Part shown: piece after piece, positions 17,638 to 26,171 of the stretch | Numbering within the stretch: the first letter of the stretch is position 1 | Layout: every line of letters begins with the position of its first letter | NCBI GenBank assembly: GCA_017477505.1 | Contig: JAFUVQ010000028.1 | Location: 1-37,452, forward strand | From: Eubacterium sp. | GTDB taxonomy: Bacteria; Bacillota; Clostridia; Lachnospirales; Lachnospiraceae | DNA length: 37,452 bases | Direction: 5' to 3' | Position numbers and translations under genes: made by a program | The notes under the pieces: generated by a model | The model's database searches: none | What the model saw: only the letters and a program-made list of their open reading frames with translations | What the model was told of the DNA's origin: nothing

Positions 17638-17690
17638 TATTCTCAGTCACCTTCTTTCATTCAAGTTTCGCCACCCGGGAAACCATACCA

Positions 17691-18773
17691 TTAAACTCTT
17701 TCAGCAATAAGAGAACCCATCTCATCACATTTAACCTGTGGTTCACCCGGCTTTGCTATATCTATAGTCCTATAACCTTCCTCAAGAACCTTCTTAACAG
17801 CATTTTCAATTGCATCCGCTTCAACATCAAGATCAAAGCTGTAACGAAGCATCATTGCCGCACTGAGTATAGTAGCTATAGGATTTGCTATATTCTTTCC
17901 TGCTATATCAGGAGCCGAACCGCCCGAAGGTTCATAGAGGCCGAATTTGGTCTCGTTAAGAGATGCTGAAGGAAGCATTCCTATGGAACCTGTAATCTGT
18001 GAAGCTTCATCTGAAAGAATATCACCGAACATATTCTCGGTAAGCACAACATCAAACTGTGCAGGATCCTTTACAAGCTGCATGGCAGCATTATCTACAA
18101 GCATTACTCCATATTCAACCTCAGGATAATCCTTAGCCACTTCATCAGTAACCTTTCTCCAGAGTCTTGAAGAATCAAGTACGTTGGCTTTGTCGATAAG
18201 AGTCACCTTCTTACGACGCTTCATAGCGATTTCAAAGCCCTTGATCGCAATACGGCGAATTTCATTTTCATTATAAACAAGAGTATCTACTGCAGTCATT
18301 ACACCGTCGATTTCTTTGGTGTATCTCTCTCCGAAATAAAGTCCGCCTGTCAGCTCACGCATCATCATCATGTCGAATCCGCGTGCTGCAACTTCTTCCT
18401 TAAGAGGACAGGCTTCTTTCAGCTCAGGATATAAATAGGCCGGACGAAGATTTGCAAAAAGTCCCAGTTCCTTTCTTATCTTGAGGAGTCCTGCCTCCGG
18501 TCTTAAATTCGGAGGAAGCTTATACCATGGAGAAGTCTGTGTATTGCCTCCGATTGAGCCGAGAAGGACTGCATCCTTTGACTTGGCAACAGCTACTGCC
18601 TCATCTGTAAGTGGTTCACCGGTTGCGTCGATGGAGCATCCTCCCATAAGAATCTGCTCATAATTAAATGTATGTCCGTACTTCTCTCCGACTGCATCCA
18701 GAACCTTCATAGCCTCTGTCACTATCTCCGGACCAATGCCATCTCCTTTTATAACTGCAAGATTAATATTCAT
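17691..18773 (-). CDS. leuB: 3-isopropylmalate dehydrogenase
   Basis: Third enzyme of leucine synthesis, NAD-dependent oxidative decarboxylation of 3-isopropylmalate. 360 residues, normal. The N-terminal VIKGDGIGPEIV, the LLGSIGG loop, the substrate Arg region (LRPEAGLLKIRKELGLFANL), MMMRELTGGLYFG, and the metal/NAD signature DILSDEASQITGSIGMLPSA are all present. It is flanked on both sides by Gln-rich repeat membrane-protein genes that separate it from leuD and ilvD. Confidence 0.96.
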   Translation of the reverse strand: MNINLAVIKGDGIGPEIVTEAMKVLDAVGEKYGHTFNYEQILMGGCSIDATGEPLTDEAVAVAKSKDAVLLGSIGGNTQTSPWYKLPPNLRPEAGLLKIRKELGLFANLRPAYLYPELKEACPLKEEVAARGFDMMMMRELTGGLYFGERYTKEIDGVMTAVDTLVYNENEIRRIAIKGFEIAMKRRKKVTLIDKANVLDSSRLWRKVTDEVAKDYPEVEYGVMLVDNAAMQLVKDPAQFDVVLTENMFGDILSDEASQITGSIGMLPSASLNETKFGLYEPSGGSAPDIAGKNIANPIATILSAAMMLRYSFDLDVEADAIENAVKKVLEEGYRTIDIAKPGEPQVKCDEMGSLIAERV

Positions 18774-18811
18774 TATCTGTACCCTCTTTTCTCATTTATT
18801 AAGTAATTATT

Positions 18812-19660
18812 TTACATATCGTCATCAGGAACAAACCAGTAATATGTAGCTGAATTCATGTTAGCAATATCAAGTGCTTCTATCGAACTGTTATTTATAT
18901 AGAATCCATAGTACGGAGCTTTAGTATAATCCGTAGTGGTATTCTGCCCGTCTATTATACACTCTTCATTCTGAAGAACAAGACATACAAAATTTGATTC
19001 ATCATACTTCGCATTTCTGTCAAACAAACCCTGAATTTCATCCCTGGTCACACCATACTCGCTGAGGTCATTTACCACATAATCAACAGCCGCTTTTCCT
19101 GAATAAAACTCATAATGTCCTTTATAGTAATAATTATCATATACCCCCTTATCTTTGTAATAAGTAAATGTATCAGATTCAAATACTATATAGGAATTGC
19201 TGTTAGTTTCACGCCAATTGTGAGATCTGAGATAAGCTTTATCTATGGTTGTTTTACCCTTTCTGCCACTCATGATAACAGAAAGAATGATTGCAAATAA
19301 AAGAACAAATCCAAATGATCCTGCAACAATACCTATGACAAGTCCTACACTGCTTTTCTTTTTCTGCTGTTGTGGGTAGGCCTGCTGCTGCTTAGGGTAA
19401 CCCTGATTAGGATATCCGCCCTGTATCTGAGGATTGCCTTGTGGCTGCTGTGGGTAGCCCTGATTAGGGTAGCCGCCCTGTGGCTGCTGTGGATATCCCT
19501 GATTAGGGTAACCGCCCTGTCTTTGCGGTTGCTGTGGATAGCCTTGCGGCTGTTGCGGGTAGCCCTGATTAGGGTATCTGCCCTGTGGCTGCTGTGGATA
19601 TCCCTGATTAGGGTAGCCGCCCTGTCCCTGCGGGCCGCCTGTATATTGTCCCTGACTCAT
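18812..19660 (-). CDS. YPNQGYP-repeat (Gln/Pro/Gly/Tyr-rich) single-pass membrane protein
   Basis: 282 residues, family not recognised. Residues 1-100 are Gln/Pro/Gly/Tyr/Asn-rich with five YPNQGYP motifs (near 16, 29, 51, 64 and 83), ending in a KKK patch. One transmembrane helix lies at about 105-129. A ~150-residue polar, Tyr/Asp/Asn-rich C-terminal domain ([20 protein letters not shown]...) probably lies outside the cell. The layout matches the other repeat protein but the C-terminal domains are unrelated. I start it at the ATG at 19660, 8 nt after GGAGG; an earlier in-frame ATG at 19690 overlaps the leuD stop and has no ribosome site. It lies between leuD and leuB. Confidence 0.75.
   Translation of the reverse strand: MSQGQYTGGPQGQGGYPNQGYPQQPQGRYPNQGYPQQPQGYPQQPQRQGGYPNQGYPQQPQGGYPNQGYPQQPQGNPQIQGGYPNQGYPKQQQAYPQQQKKKSSVGLVIGIVAGSFGFVLLFAIILSVIMSGRKGKTTIDKAYLRSHNWRETNSNSYIVFESDTFTYYKDKGVYDNYYYKGHYEFYSGKAAVDYVVNDLSEYGVTRDEIQGLFDRNAKYDESNFVCLVLQNEECIIDGQNTTTDYTKAPYYGFYINNSSIEALDIANMNSATYYWFVPDDDM
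19391..19615. repeat. 39-42-bp coding tandem repeats ([12 protein letters not shown])
   Basis: About five in-frame units, seen on the plus strand as CCCTGATTAGGGTAGCCGCC alternating with CTGTGGCTGCTGTGGATAT. Some copies are nearly identical in DNA sequence, suggesting more recent duplication than in the GQYGQNM array. Confidence 0.85.
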
Positions 19661-19686
19661 TATCCATACCTCCTTAGAGTATTCAA

Positions 19687-20175
19687 TCAACCTTTTGCAT
19701 TAATTGAATTAATAAGGCCGCCGCTTGTTATAATATTCTGCATAAACGGAGGGAATGCCTGTCCCTGGTACTTCTTTCCTGTAGTAACATCTGTGATCTC
19801 TCCGGTATCGAAATTTACTTCTACCGTATCTCCTGCCTTGATTTCCTCACTTGCTTCCTTACATTCAAGGATTGGAAGACCTATATTTATCGAATTTCTG
19901 TAGAAAATCCTTGCAAATGATTCTGCTATAACACATGAAATTCCGGAGGCTTTGATGGCTATAGGAGCATGCTCTCTTGAAGAACCGCATCCAAAGTTCT
20001 TTCCTGCCACCATAATATCTCCGTCTTTAACTCTGTTTACAAAATCCTTATCGATATCTTCCATACAATTCTTAGCCAATTCCTTCGGATCTGCCGTATT
20101 CAGATATCTTGCCGGAATGATAACATCCGTATCAACATTATCACCATATCTATGTACAATACCATTTGCTTTCAT
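19687..20175 (-). CDS. leuD: 3-isopropylmalate dehydratase, small subunit
   Basis: Swivel-domain subunit of isopropylmalate isomerase. 162 residues, the short LeuD form that pairs with the ~420-residue LeuC next to it. The signatures [17 protein letters not shown] and the substrate loop [12 protein letters not shown] are clear. It is 56 bp after leuC and followed by the YPNQGYP-repeat gene. Confidence 0.96.
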   Translation of the reverse strand: MKANGIVHRYGDNVDTDVIIPARYLNTADPKELAKNCMEDIDKDFVNRVKDGDIMVAGKNFGCGSSREHAPIAIKASGISCVIAESFARIFYRNSINIGLPILECKEASEEIKAGDTVEVNFDTGEITDVTTGKKYQGQAFPPFMQNIITSGGLINSINAKG

Positions 20176-20231
20176 TTTTTATTCCTTTCAAAAATAATAA
20201 TTAAAAACACAAGAGTCAACTGCAACCGGAC

Positions 20232-21521
20232 CTATAATCCAAGATCCTCAGGGGAACTGATCTTACCCGTTATAGCGGAAGCCGCTGCAACCGCAGGACT
20301 TGCAAGATAAATCTCAGAATCGATAGCACCCATACGTCCGATAAAGTTACGGTTTGTTGTTGAAACCGCCTTCTCTCCATGAGCAAGTATACCCATATGA
20401 CCGCCGAGGCAAGGTCCGCAGGTAGGTGTGCTGACGATAGCACCTGCCTCAACAAAAATCTGTGCAAGGCCTTCCTTGATCATCTGGAGATAAATATCCT
20501 GTGTGCCCGGAATAACTATTACTCTTAACCAGTCGGCACATTTACGTCCATTCATGATATCCGCTGCAATTCTCATATCATCTATACGTCCGTTTGTACA
20601 TGAACCGATAACAACCTGATCTATAGCAATATCGCCTTCGGCATGTATTTCATCAATAGTCTTTGTATTCTCAGGAAGATGAGGAAATGCTATAGTAGGA
20701 CGGAGGCTTCCGAGATCGATCTCTATAACCTCATCATATTCAGCATCTTCATCAGCTTCGTATACTGTATATTCCTTATTTGCAAACTTCTCAGGTGCAT
20801 GTTCCTTTATATATTCAAGAGTCAGATCATCAACCGGGAATATACCGTTCTTTGCGCCTGCTTCTATAGCCATATTTGCAATGGTGAATCTGTCATCCAT
20901 GGAAAGTGAAGCAACGCCCTCTCCGGCAAATTCCATTGACTTATATCTTGCACCGTCAACACCTATCATTCCAATGATATGAAGTATAAGATCCTTACCG
21001 CTTATCCATTCAGCTTTCTTTCCGGTAAGAACAAACCTGATAGCTGAAGGAACCTTGAACCATGCTTTGCCGGTAACCATTCCCGCTGCCATATCGGTAG
21101 AGCCTACACCGGTTGAAAATGCGCCGAGTGCTCCGTAGGTACATGTATGTGAGTCAGCACCTATACATGTATTACCTGCAACGATAAGACCTTTTTCCGG
21201 AAGAAGTGCATGCTCGATACCCATCTGCCCTACGTCAAAATAGTTAACTATGTTATTTGCCTTTGAAAAATCCCTTACCTGCTTAACATGTTCAGCACTC
21301 TTGATATCCTTGTTCGGTGTAAAATGATCCATAACAAGAGCTATCTTTGTGTTGTCAAATACAGTCTTCTTATTGAACTTGGAAAGCTCATTTATCGCAA
21401 CAGGTGTGGTAACATCATTACCGAGTACCAGATCGAGATCAGCCTCGATGAGGTCGCCCGCCTTAACAGCCGGAAGTCCGGCATGAGCCGCAAGTATCTT
21501 CTGAGTCATTGTCATTCCCAT
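20232..21521 (-). CDS. leuC: 3-isopropylmalate dehydratase, large subunit
   Basis: Aconitase-family 4Fe-4S subunit of isopropylmalate isomerase. 429 residues, the shorter archaeal/clostridial type. Cluster cysteines are visible in IGSCTNGR and in [11 protein letters not shown]; the N-terminal [11 protein letters not shown] and [15 protein letters not shown] are typical. AGGAGG lies 10-11 nt before the ATG. The leuA gene for the first committed step is missing from the cluster; a phenylacetate-CoA ligase gene lies directly upstream, with only 41 bp between. Confidence 0.96.
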   Translation of the reverse strand: MGMTMTQKILAAHAGLPAVKAGDLIEADLDLVLGNDVTTPVAINELSKFNKKTVFDNTKIALVMDHFTPNKDIKSAEHVKQVRDFSKANNIVNYFDVGQMGIEHALLPEKGLIVAGNTCIGADSHTCTYGALGAFSTGVGSTDMAAGMVTGKAWFKVPSAIRFVLTGKKAEWISGKDLILHIIGMIGVDGARYKSMEFAGEGVASLSMDDRFTIANMAIEAGAKNGIFPVDDLTLEYIKEHAPEKFANKEYTVYEADEDAEYDEVIEIDLGSLRPTIAFPHLPENTKTIDEIHAEGDIAIDQVVIGSCTNGRIDDMRIAADIMNGRKCADWLRVIVIPGTQDIYLQMIKEGLAQIFVEAGAIVSTPTCGPCLGGHMGILAHGEKAVSTTNRNFIGRMGAIDSEIYLASPAVAAASAITGKISSPEDLGL

Positions 21522-21562
21522 TTATTTAATTCCTCCTACTAATGAAATGAATTTCTTTGTTA

Positions 21563-22798
21563 TCAGTCATATCTTTCATCTATGACTCTTTTGGTCTTCT
21601 TCTCACTTCTCGGAAGAACACCTATCTCAACGACTTTGACGATCGGCGTAAAGCCTATCCTGCTCTTAACGCTGGAAGCTATCTTCTTTGCAAGGGCCGC
21701 GAAGTCGATAGTTCCGTCAGTCTCAACATATATACGAAGAGTATCCTTACCGTCAACATGTGATATCCTGATCTGATACTCACTTGAAAGCATAGGGAAA
21801 TCTCTAAGTATCTCTTCAATCTGGGCAGGAAATACATTTACACCCTTGATCTTCATCATATCATCCGTTCTGCCCATGATAACATCGAGTCTAGGATATT
21901 TAGACCCGCAAGGACATGGTTCAGGAATGATACGTGACAGGTCATGTGTTCTGTATCTTATAAGTGGAGCTCCTTCCTTGACCAGGGTTGTGATGACTAT
22001 CTCACCAAGCTCGCCGTCAGGAAGAACTTCTCCTGTCTTAGGATCGATTATCTCAATATAAATGAAATCATCCCAGTAATGCATGCCCGTTTCTCCGGGA
22101 CAGTTGATTCCTATTCCCGGACCATATATCTCGGTAAGCCCGTAAATGTCATAGAGCTCAATACCAAGTTCATTTGCGATACGTTCTCTCATCTTCTTGC
22201 CCCAGCGTTCGGAACCGATGACACCTTTTTTTAGATGTATCTTATCCTTGATACCGCGCTTCTCTATCTCTTCCGCAAGAAGAAGTGCATATGAAGATGT
22301 GGAGCAGAGAACCGTAGTCTTAAGATCCATCATCATCTGAAGCTGCTTGTCCGTATTTCCCGGTCCCATAGGAACAGCCATGGCTCCAAGTTTCTCACAG
22401 CCTGCCTGGAATCCTATTCCGGCAGTCCAGAGTCCGTAGCCAGGTGTTATCTGTATACGGTCATTCTTCGTAATGCCTGCCATCTCATAGCATCTTGCAA
22501 ACATTGTTGCCCAGTCATCAACATCCTTCTTTGTATAAGGGATTATAACAGGGAGTCCCGTTGTACCTGACGATGAATGTATCCTGACTATTTCTTCCTC
22601 AGGTGCTGTCATAAGTCCGAGTGGATAAGCCTCTCTGAGATCATTTTTCTCAGAAAAGGGAAGCTTCTCAAATTCCTCTACACTGTCTACTCTCGTAATT
22701 CCCGCTTCTTTAAGCTTCTTACCATAAAAACTGTCGGCTGAAACAAGCGCTTTAATACGATCGTTAACCTGCTCCAGCTGTTTTTCATTTATCTTCAT
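21563..22798 (-). CDS. paaK: phenylacetate-CoA ligase family protein
   Basis: Adenylate-forming ligase expected to activate an arylacetate with ATP and CoA. 411 residues, slightly shorter than typical PaaK (about 430). The AMP-binding motif HSSSGTTGLP, the YGLTEIYGPG motif, the YRTHDLSRI region and the C-terminal GRTDDMMKIKGVNVFPAQIE are present, with a CPCG pair between them. It lies directly downstream of iorBA, whose products are arylacetyl-CoAs. It may therefore act in the reverse or salvage sense, making arylacetyl-CoA for reductive carboxylation to aromatic 2-oxoacids, or releasing arylacetate with ATP gain. Confidence 0.92.
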   Translation of the reverse strand: MKINEKQLEQVNDRIKALVSADSFYGKKLKEAGITRVDSVEEFEKLPFSEKNDLREAYPLGLMTAPEEEIVRIHSSSGTTGLPVIIPYTKKDVDDWATMFARCYEMAGITKNDRIQITPGYGLWTAGIGFQAGCEKLGAMAVPMGPGNTDKQLQMMMDLKTTVLCSTSSYALLLAEEIEKRGIKDKIHLKKGVIGSERWGKKMRERIANELGIELYDIYGLTEIYGPGIGINCPGETGMHYWDDFIYIEIIDPKTGEVLPDGELGEIVITTLVKEGAPLIRYRTHDLSRIIPEPCPCGSKYPRLDVIMGRTDDMMKIKGVNVFPAQIEEILRDFPMLSSEYQIRISHVDGKDTLRIYVETDGTIDFAALAKKIASSVKSRIGFTPIVKVVEIGVLPRSEKKTKRVIDERYD

Positions 22799-22807
22799 GA
22801 CACCCTC

Positions 22808-23380
22808 CTAATCTATAGCTCTGAGAGCTTTTTCATTCATGGAAATGAATTTTTCTTTGACCAGTCCTGACATTATCCTGACTGCCTCATCCTTTGTTAT
22901 ATCAAGGACTCCGGTACTTATGGCAGCTCCGAGGAGTACCATATTCAGAACTTTTGCGCTTCCAAGTTCCATAGTGACCCGGTCGCCGTCAACCACCTTC
23001 ACATTTTCAGTCTTGTTCTTCAGGTATTGAATCATGCTGTCTGCTGTGTAGTCCATACCGGACAGAGACGCCGTAACGGGCTTGATGACATTATTGTTCA
23101 CGATAACTGTCCCGTCCTTCTTAAGGTAAGGAAGCATCCTTACTGTCTCTCCGGCTTCAAAGCCTATTATTATATCTGCCTCTCCTTTTCCGATAAGAGG
23201 CGTATATGCATCATTTCCAATCTTTACAAAGCTGGTAACACTTCCGCCTCGCTGTGACATTCCAATTGTCTCTGCGGAAAGTACCTTTATGCCTTTTTCC
23301 ATGGAAGCAGCCGAAAGTATCTTGGATGCCAGTACGGTTCCCTGTCCGCCGACACCGCATAATATGATATTCTTAGACAT
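22808..23380 (-). CDS. iorB: indolepyruvate:ferredoxin oxidoreductase, beta subunit
   Basis: Gamma-domain-type subunit of the indolepyruvate oxidoreductase. 190 residues with the family start NIILCGVGGQGTVLASKIL and the SQRGGSVTSFVKIG motif. It overlaps the end of iorA by 8 nt, with its ribosome site (GGAGG) inside iorA, so translation is coupled. Together they interconvert aryl pyruvates and arylacetyl-CoA with ferredoxin. Confidence 0.95.
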   Translation of the reverse strand: MSKNIILCGVGGQGTVLASKILSAASMEKGIKVLSAETIGMSQRGGSVTSFVKIGNDAYTPLIGKGEADIIIGFEAGETVRMLPYLKKDGTVIVNNNVIKPVTASLSGMDYTADSMIQYLKNKTENVKVVDGDRVTMELGSAKVLNMVLLGAAISTGVLDITKDEAVRIMSGLVKEKFISMNEKALRAID

Positions 23381-25196
23381 TGGTCGAACCTCCTTCTATC
23401 GCAGATACAGGACAGACCTTACTGCACAGCCCGCATCCGGTACAGAGGCTTTTATCTATCCGGATATTTCCGTCATCAATATAGATTGCAGGACATCCCA
23501 GCTCTCTGATGCACTTTTTGCATTTTATACATTTTTCATCCAGAACATTATAAGGCTTTCCGGAAGGAACGACCGCTATACATGGAGATTTGAAGATTAT
23601 GGCTCTCACACCCTTTTCGGCAGCCACTCTCTTCACGGTATCAACTGCAAGCGGCAGATCGAGCGGATCTACGGTCTCGACCGTGGTAAGCCCGATTCCC
23701 TTAAGGATTCCTTCTATGCTTATCTTTTCGACCACATCCCCCATCATGGTATGTCCCGTACCCGGATGAGGCTGATGTCCGGTCATGGCAGTTGTCGAAT
23801 TATCCAGTACGACAAGCACCATATCCGCCTGATTATATACTGCATTCACCACGCCTGTGATACCGGACGCAAAGAATGTAGAATCACCCACAAAAGCAAA
23901 AGCCGTGGTATCTTCTTCTATATGATAAACTCCCTGGGCTATATTGATTCCCGCTCCCATGCAAAGGCAGGTATCAACCATATCCAGCGGCATTGCATTG
24001 CCAAGAGTATAACATCCGATATCTCCTGCATAGAGAGTTTTCTTACCCTCCATAGCTTTCTTGACAGCGTAAAATGAGGCTCTGTGAGGACAGCCTGCGC
24101 AGAGCACCGGTGGTCTTACAGGCAGTGACGGTGCATCCGAAATATCTATCTCTTCCGAAGCTCTGTCTATCCCAAGAAACGCCGCAATATCCGCCTTAAC
24201 TATATCTACGGAATTCTCACCGGCTCTTACTGCATCTCCGGTAAGCTTTCCTCTTATCTTTGTCTTTAATCCGTATTTTCCGCAGGTGAAAATGAGTGCC
24301 CTTTCTATAACCGGATCAAGTTCTTCTATACAGAGAACCTCGTCAAGTTCCGAAAGGAAAGTAACTGCAAGACTTTCAGGGAAAGGAAACGGTGTTCCTA
24401 TCTTAAGAAGAGGAAGTTCCGAAACACTTTTCATAGCTTCCCGGACGTAGGCTACGCTTACACCTCCGGATGCTATACCTCTTCTGATTCCGTCTGAAGC
24501 ATCGGCTTTTATGATCTCATTTTTATCATAAGATGAGAAAACATCCTTCAGCTTATCATTTCGCTCCTCAAGAATCTTATGATTTGCAAATGCAAGGCGC
24601 GGGAATATAACCCATCTGCCGGAATCCTTCACAAATCCCGAAGGTGAATTCTTATAATACTCATCCTTGTCCTTTATATCTATGGATTCATATCCATGAC
24701 TAATCCTTGTGGTAGAGCGTAAGAATACAGGAGTACCATACTTTTCAGACAGGTCAAAAGCATCCTGTATCATCTGATAAGCTTCTGCCACACTTGAAGG
24801 ATCAAAGCAGGGAAGCTTGCTGAACATGGCAAAGGATCTTGTGTCCTGTTCGGTCTGTGATGATATCGGGCCCGGATCATCTGCCACCATTACTACCATA
24901 CCGCCCTTTATGCCGACATACTCAAGACTCATAAGGGGATCCGAAGCAACATTCAGTCCGACCTGTTTCATTGTAACAAGAGTTCTCGCTCCGGCATATG
25001 AAGCACCGGCAGCAACCTCAAGTGCGGATTTTTCATTTACAGACCATTCTACATAGGTATCATCGCCTCTGATCTTTGCTATGGTCTCAAGGACCTCTGT
25101 AGAGGGAGTACCCGGATATCCGGAAACCAGATTGACTCCGGCAGCAACCGCGCCATATGCTATAGCCTGATTTCCCATTAAATATTTCTTATACAT
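23373..25196 (-). CDS. iorA: indolepyruvate:ferredoxin oxidoreductase, alpha subunit
   Basis: Catalytic TPP subunit, 607 residues. Domain order: pyrimidine-binding region (GVNLVSGYPGTPSTEV), central domain, TPP-binding domain (CAGCPHRASFYAV, GDSTFFASGITG, then VVLDNSTTAMTGHQPHPGTG), and a C-terminal 2x[4Fe-4S] ferredoxin domain (CIKCKKC and CTGCGLCSKVC). It requires ferredoxin and CoA and is oxygen-sensitive, which fits a strict anaerobe. The start overlaps the stop of the preceding membrane-protein gene by one base (TAATG). Confidence 0.96.
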   Translation of the reverse strand: MYKKYLMGNQAIAYGAVAAGVNLVSGYPGTPSTEVLETIAKIRGDDTYVEWSVNEKSALEVAAGASYAGARTLVTMKQVGLNVASDPLMSLEYVGIKGGMVVMVADDPGPISSQTEQDTRSFAMFSKLPCFDPSSVAEAYQMIQDAFDLSEKYGTPVFLRSTTRISHGYESIDIKDKDEYYKNSPSGFVKDSGRWVIFPRLAFANHKILEERNDKLKDVFSSYDKNEIIKADASDGIRRGIASGGVSVAYVREAMKSVSELPLLKIGTPFPFPESLAVTFLSELDEVLCIEELDPVIERALIFTCGKYGLKTKIRGKLTGDAVRAGENSVDIVKADIAAFLGIDRASEEIDISDAPSLPVRPPVLCAGCPHRASFYAVKKAMEGKKTLYAGDIGCYTLGNAMPLDMVDTCLCMGAGINIAQGVYHIEEDTTAFAFVGDSTFFASGITGVVNAVYNQADMVLVVLDNSTTAMTGHQPHPGTGHTMMGDVVEKISIEGILKGIGLTTVETVDPLDLPLAVDTVKRVAAEKGVRAIIFKSPCIAVVPSGKPYNVLDEKCIKCKKCIRELGCPAIYIDDGNIRIDKSLCTGCGLCSKVCPVSAIEGGSTNV

Positions 25197-26146
25197 TACT
25201 GTTTTCCTGTTCCATTATCATTTTCCGCGGTCTTCTTCGAATCAGACCCCGGTACATTTTCTAAAACTAAAGCTTCATCGGTATCTACAGCTAATTCTGT
25301 CATGGACGCCATAGCCATATCAGCATCATCGCGGTCATCGTTTCTCATTATCTTCTGAACTACAGCATTGGCGTTATTAGCAAGTATTTCCCTGCCTCTT
25401 TCAAGACTCCGCCCTATCCTTCCGTTCATGACCCTGTCACGATATTCTTCAAATGAGCCGCGGAAATCTCTATCCGAGAAAAGTGCGAAACGACGAAGCA
25501 GGAACTTTGGACTTTCCTTAATCTTAACCTTATATCCATTGATGGAATCAAGGAAGTCATTATAGCGAACGACTATATCATGTTCATCCGCAAATGCCTT
25601 GACCTTAACTACAAGATTAAAAGAAAATACCACATCCAGAGTGAAGATTCCGTAGAAAAAGCCTACTACAAACGAAAAGGCAAGATTTCTCGAAAGCCAG
25701 TCCACGGCATCCATGGCATAGGGATGCACCAGATAGTAATAACCTACACCCATGATACCCCACATTGCAGAATAAAGCGGGCAGATTATTCCTTTGAAAT
25801 TCAGCCATTCATCTTCATAATCCCATAACTGAACCTTGAGCATGTTAATGAATATAACTCCCGCTATTAGTTCTATTATCGTAAGGACTATAGCCATTAT
25901 GAAAAATGTAACGATCACACCTAACCAGCCGTGAGGAGTATATCTACTGTAAAAATCGCAGACAAGATAGCATATGACCTGTCCGAATCCATATACAGGA
26001 AGATACGGTCCCATAAGAAAACCCGGATTCTCCCATTTATGACTGACAGATTTTACGGGAGCAAATCTTCTGAAGAAGAATTCGCCTACCCATCCTACAA
26101 TGCATCCAACAAAAAAGAGAAATGCAAGTTTTATGAAATAATTCAT
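25196..26146 (-). CDS. PF06541-type multi-pass membrane protein (putative ABC-transporter permease)
   Basis: 316 residues with about five hydrophobic segments in the first 190, including EFFFRRFAPVKSVSHKWENPGF and LMGPYLPVYGFGQV motifs of the putative ABC-transporter permease CmpB family, then a long charged cytoplasmic tail with Arg-rich helices and an acidic end. No ATP-binding partner is adjacent, so a transport function is not shown. It overlaps iorA by one base and may be coupled with it; a role in moving aromatic acids is possible but unsupported. Confidence 0.8.
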   Translation of the reverse strand: MNYFIKLAFLFFVGCIVGWVGEFFFRRFAPVKSVSHKWENPGFLMGPYLPVYGFGQVICYLVCDFYSRYTPHGWLGVIVTFFIMAIVLTIIELIAGVIFINMLKVQLWDYEDEWLNFKGIICPLYSAMWGIMGVGYYYLVHPYAMDAVDWLSRNLAFSFVVGFFYGIFTLDVVFSFNLVVKVKAFADEHDIVVRYNDFLDSINGYKVKIKESPKFLLRRFALFSDRDFRGSFEEYRDRVMNGRIGRSLERGREILANNANAVVQKIMRNDDRDDADMAMASMTELAVDTDEALVLENVPGSDSKKTAENDNGTGKQ

Positions 26147-26171
26147 ATTTGAGTCATCCTTTGAAGTATAA

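Noticed and set aside
16831-19660. Idea that the two repeat proteins are one duplicated gene
   Set aside because: Repeat units, hydrophobic helices and C-terminal domains differ; only the overall plan is shared.
19370-19903. 177-codon plus-strand frame rich in Leu/Trp/Arg
   Set aside because: Antisense shadow of the YPNQGYP repeats and the leuD end; no ribosome site.
21522-21562. Looked for a leucine T-box or leader peptide before leuC
   Set aside because: The spacer is only 41 bp and holds a ribosome site, so there is no room for a T-box.
23289-24077. 262-codon plus-strand frame
   Set aside because: Lies fully antisense to iorA/iorB, which have intact motifs; no plausible ribosome site and arbitrary composition.
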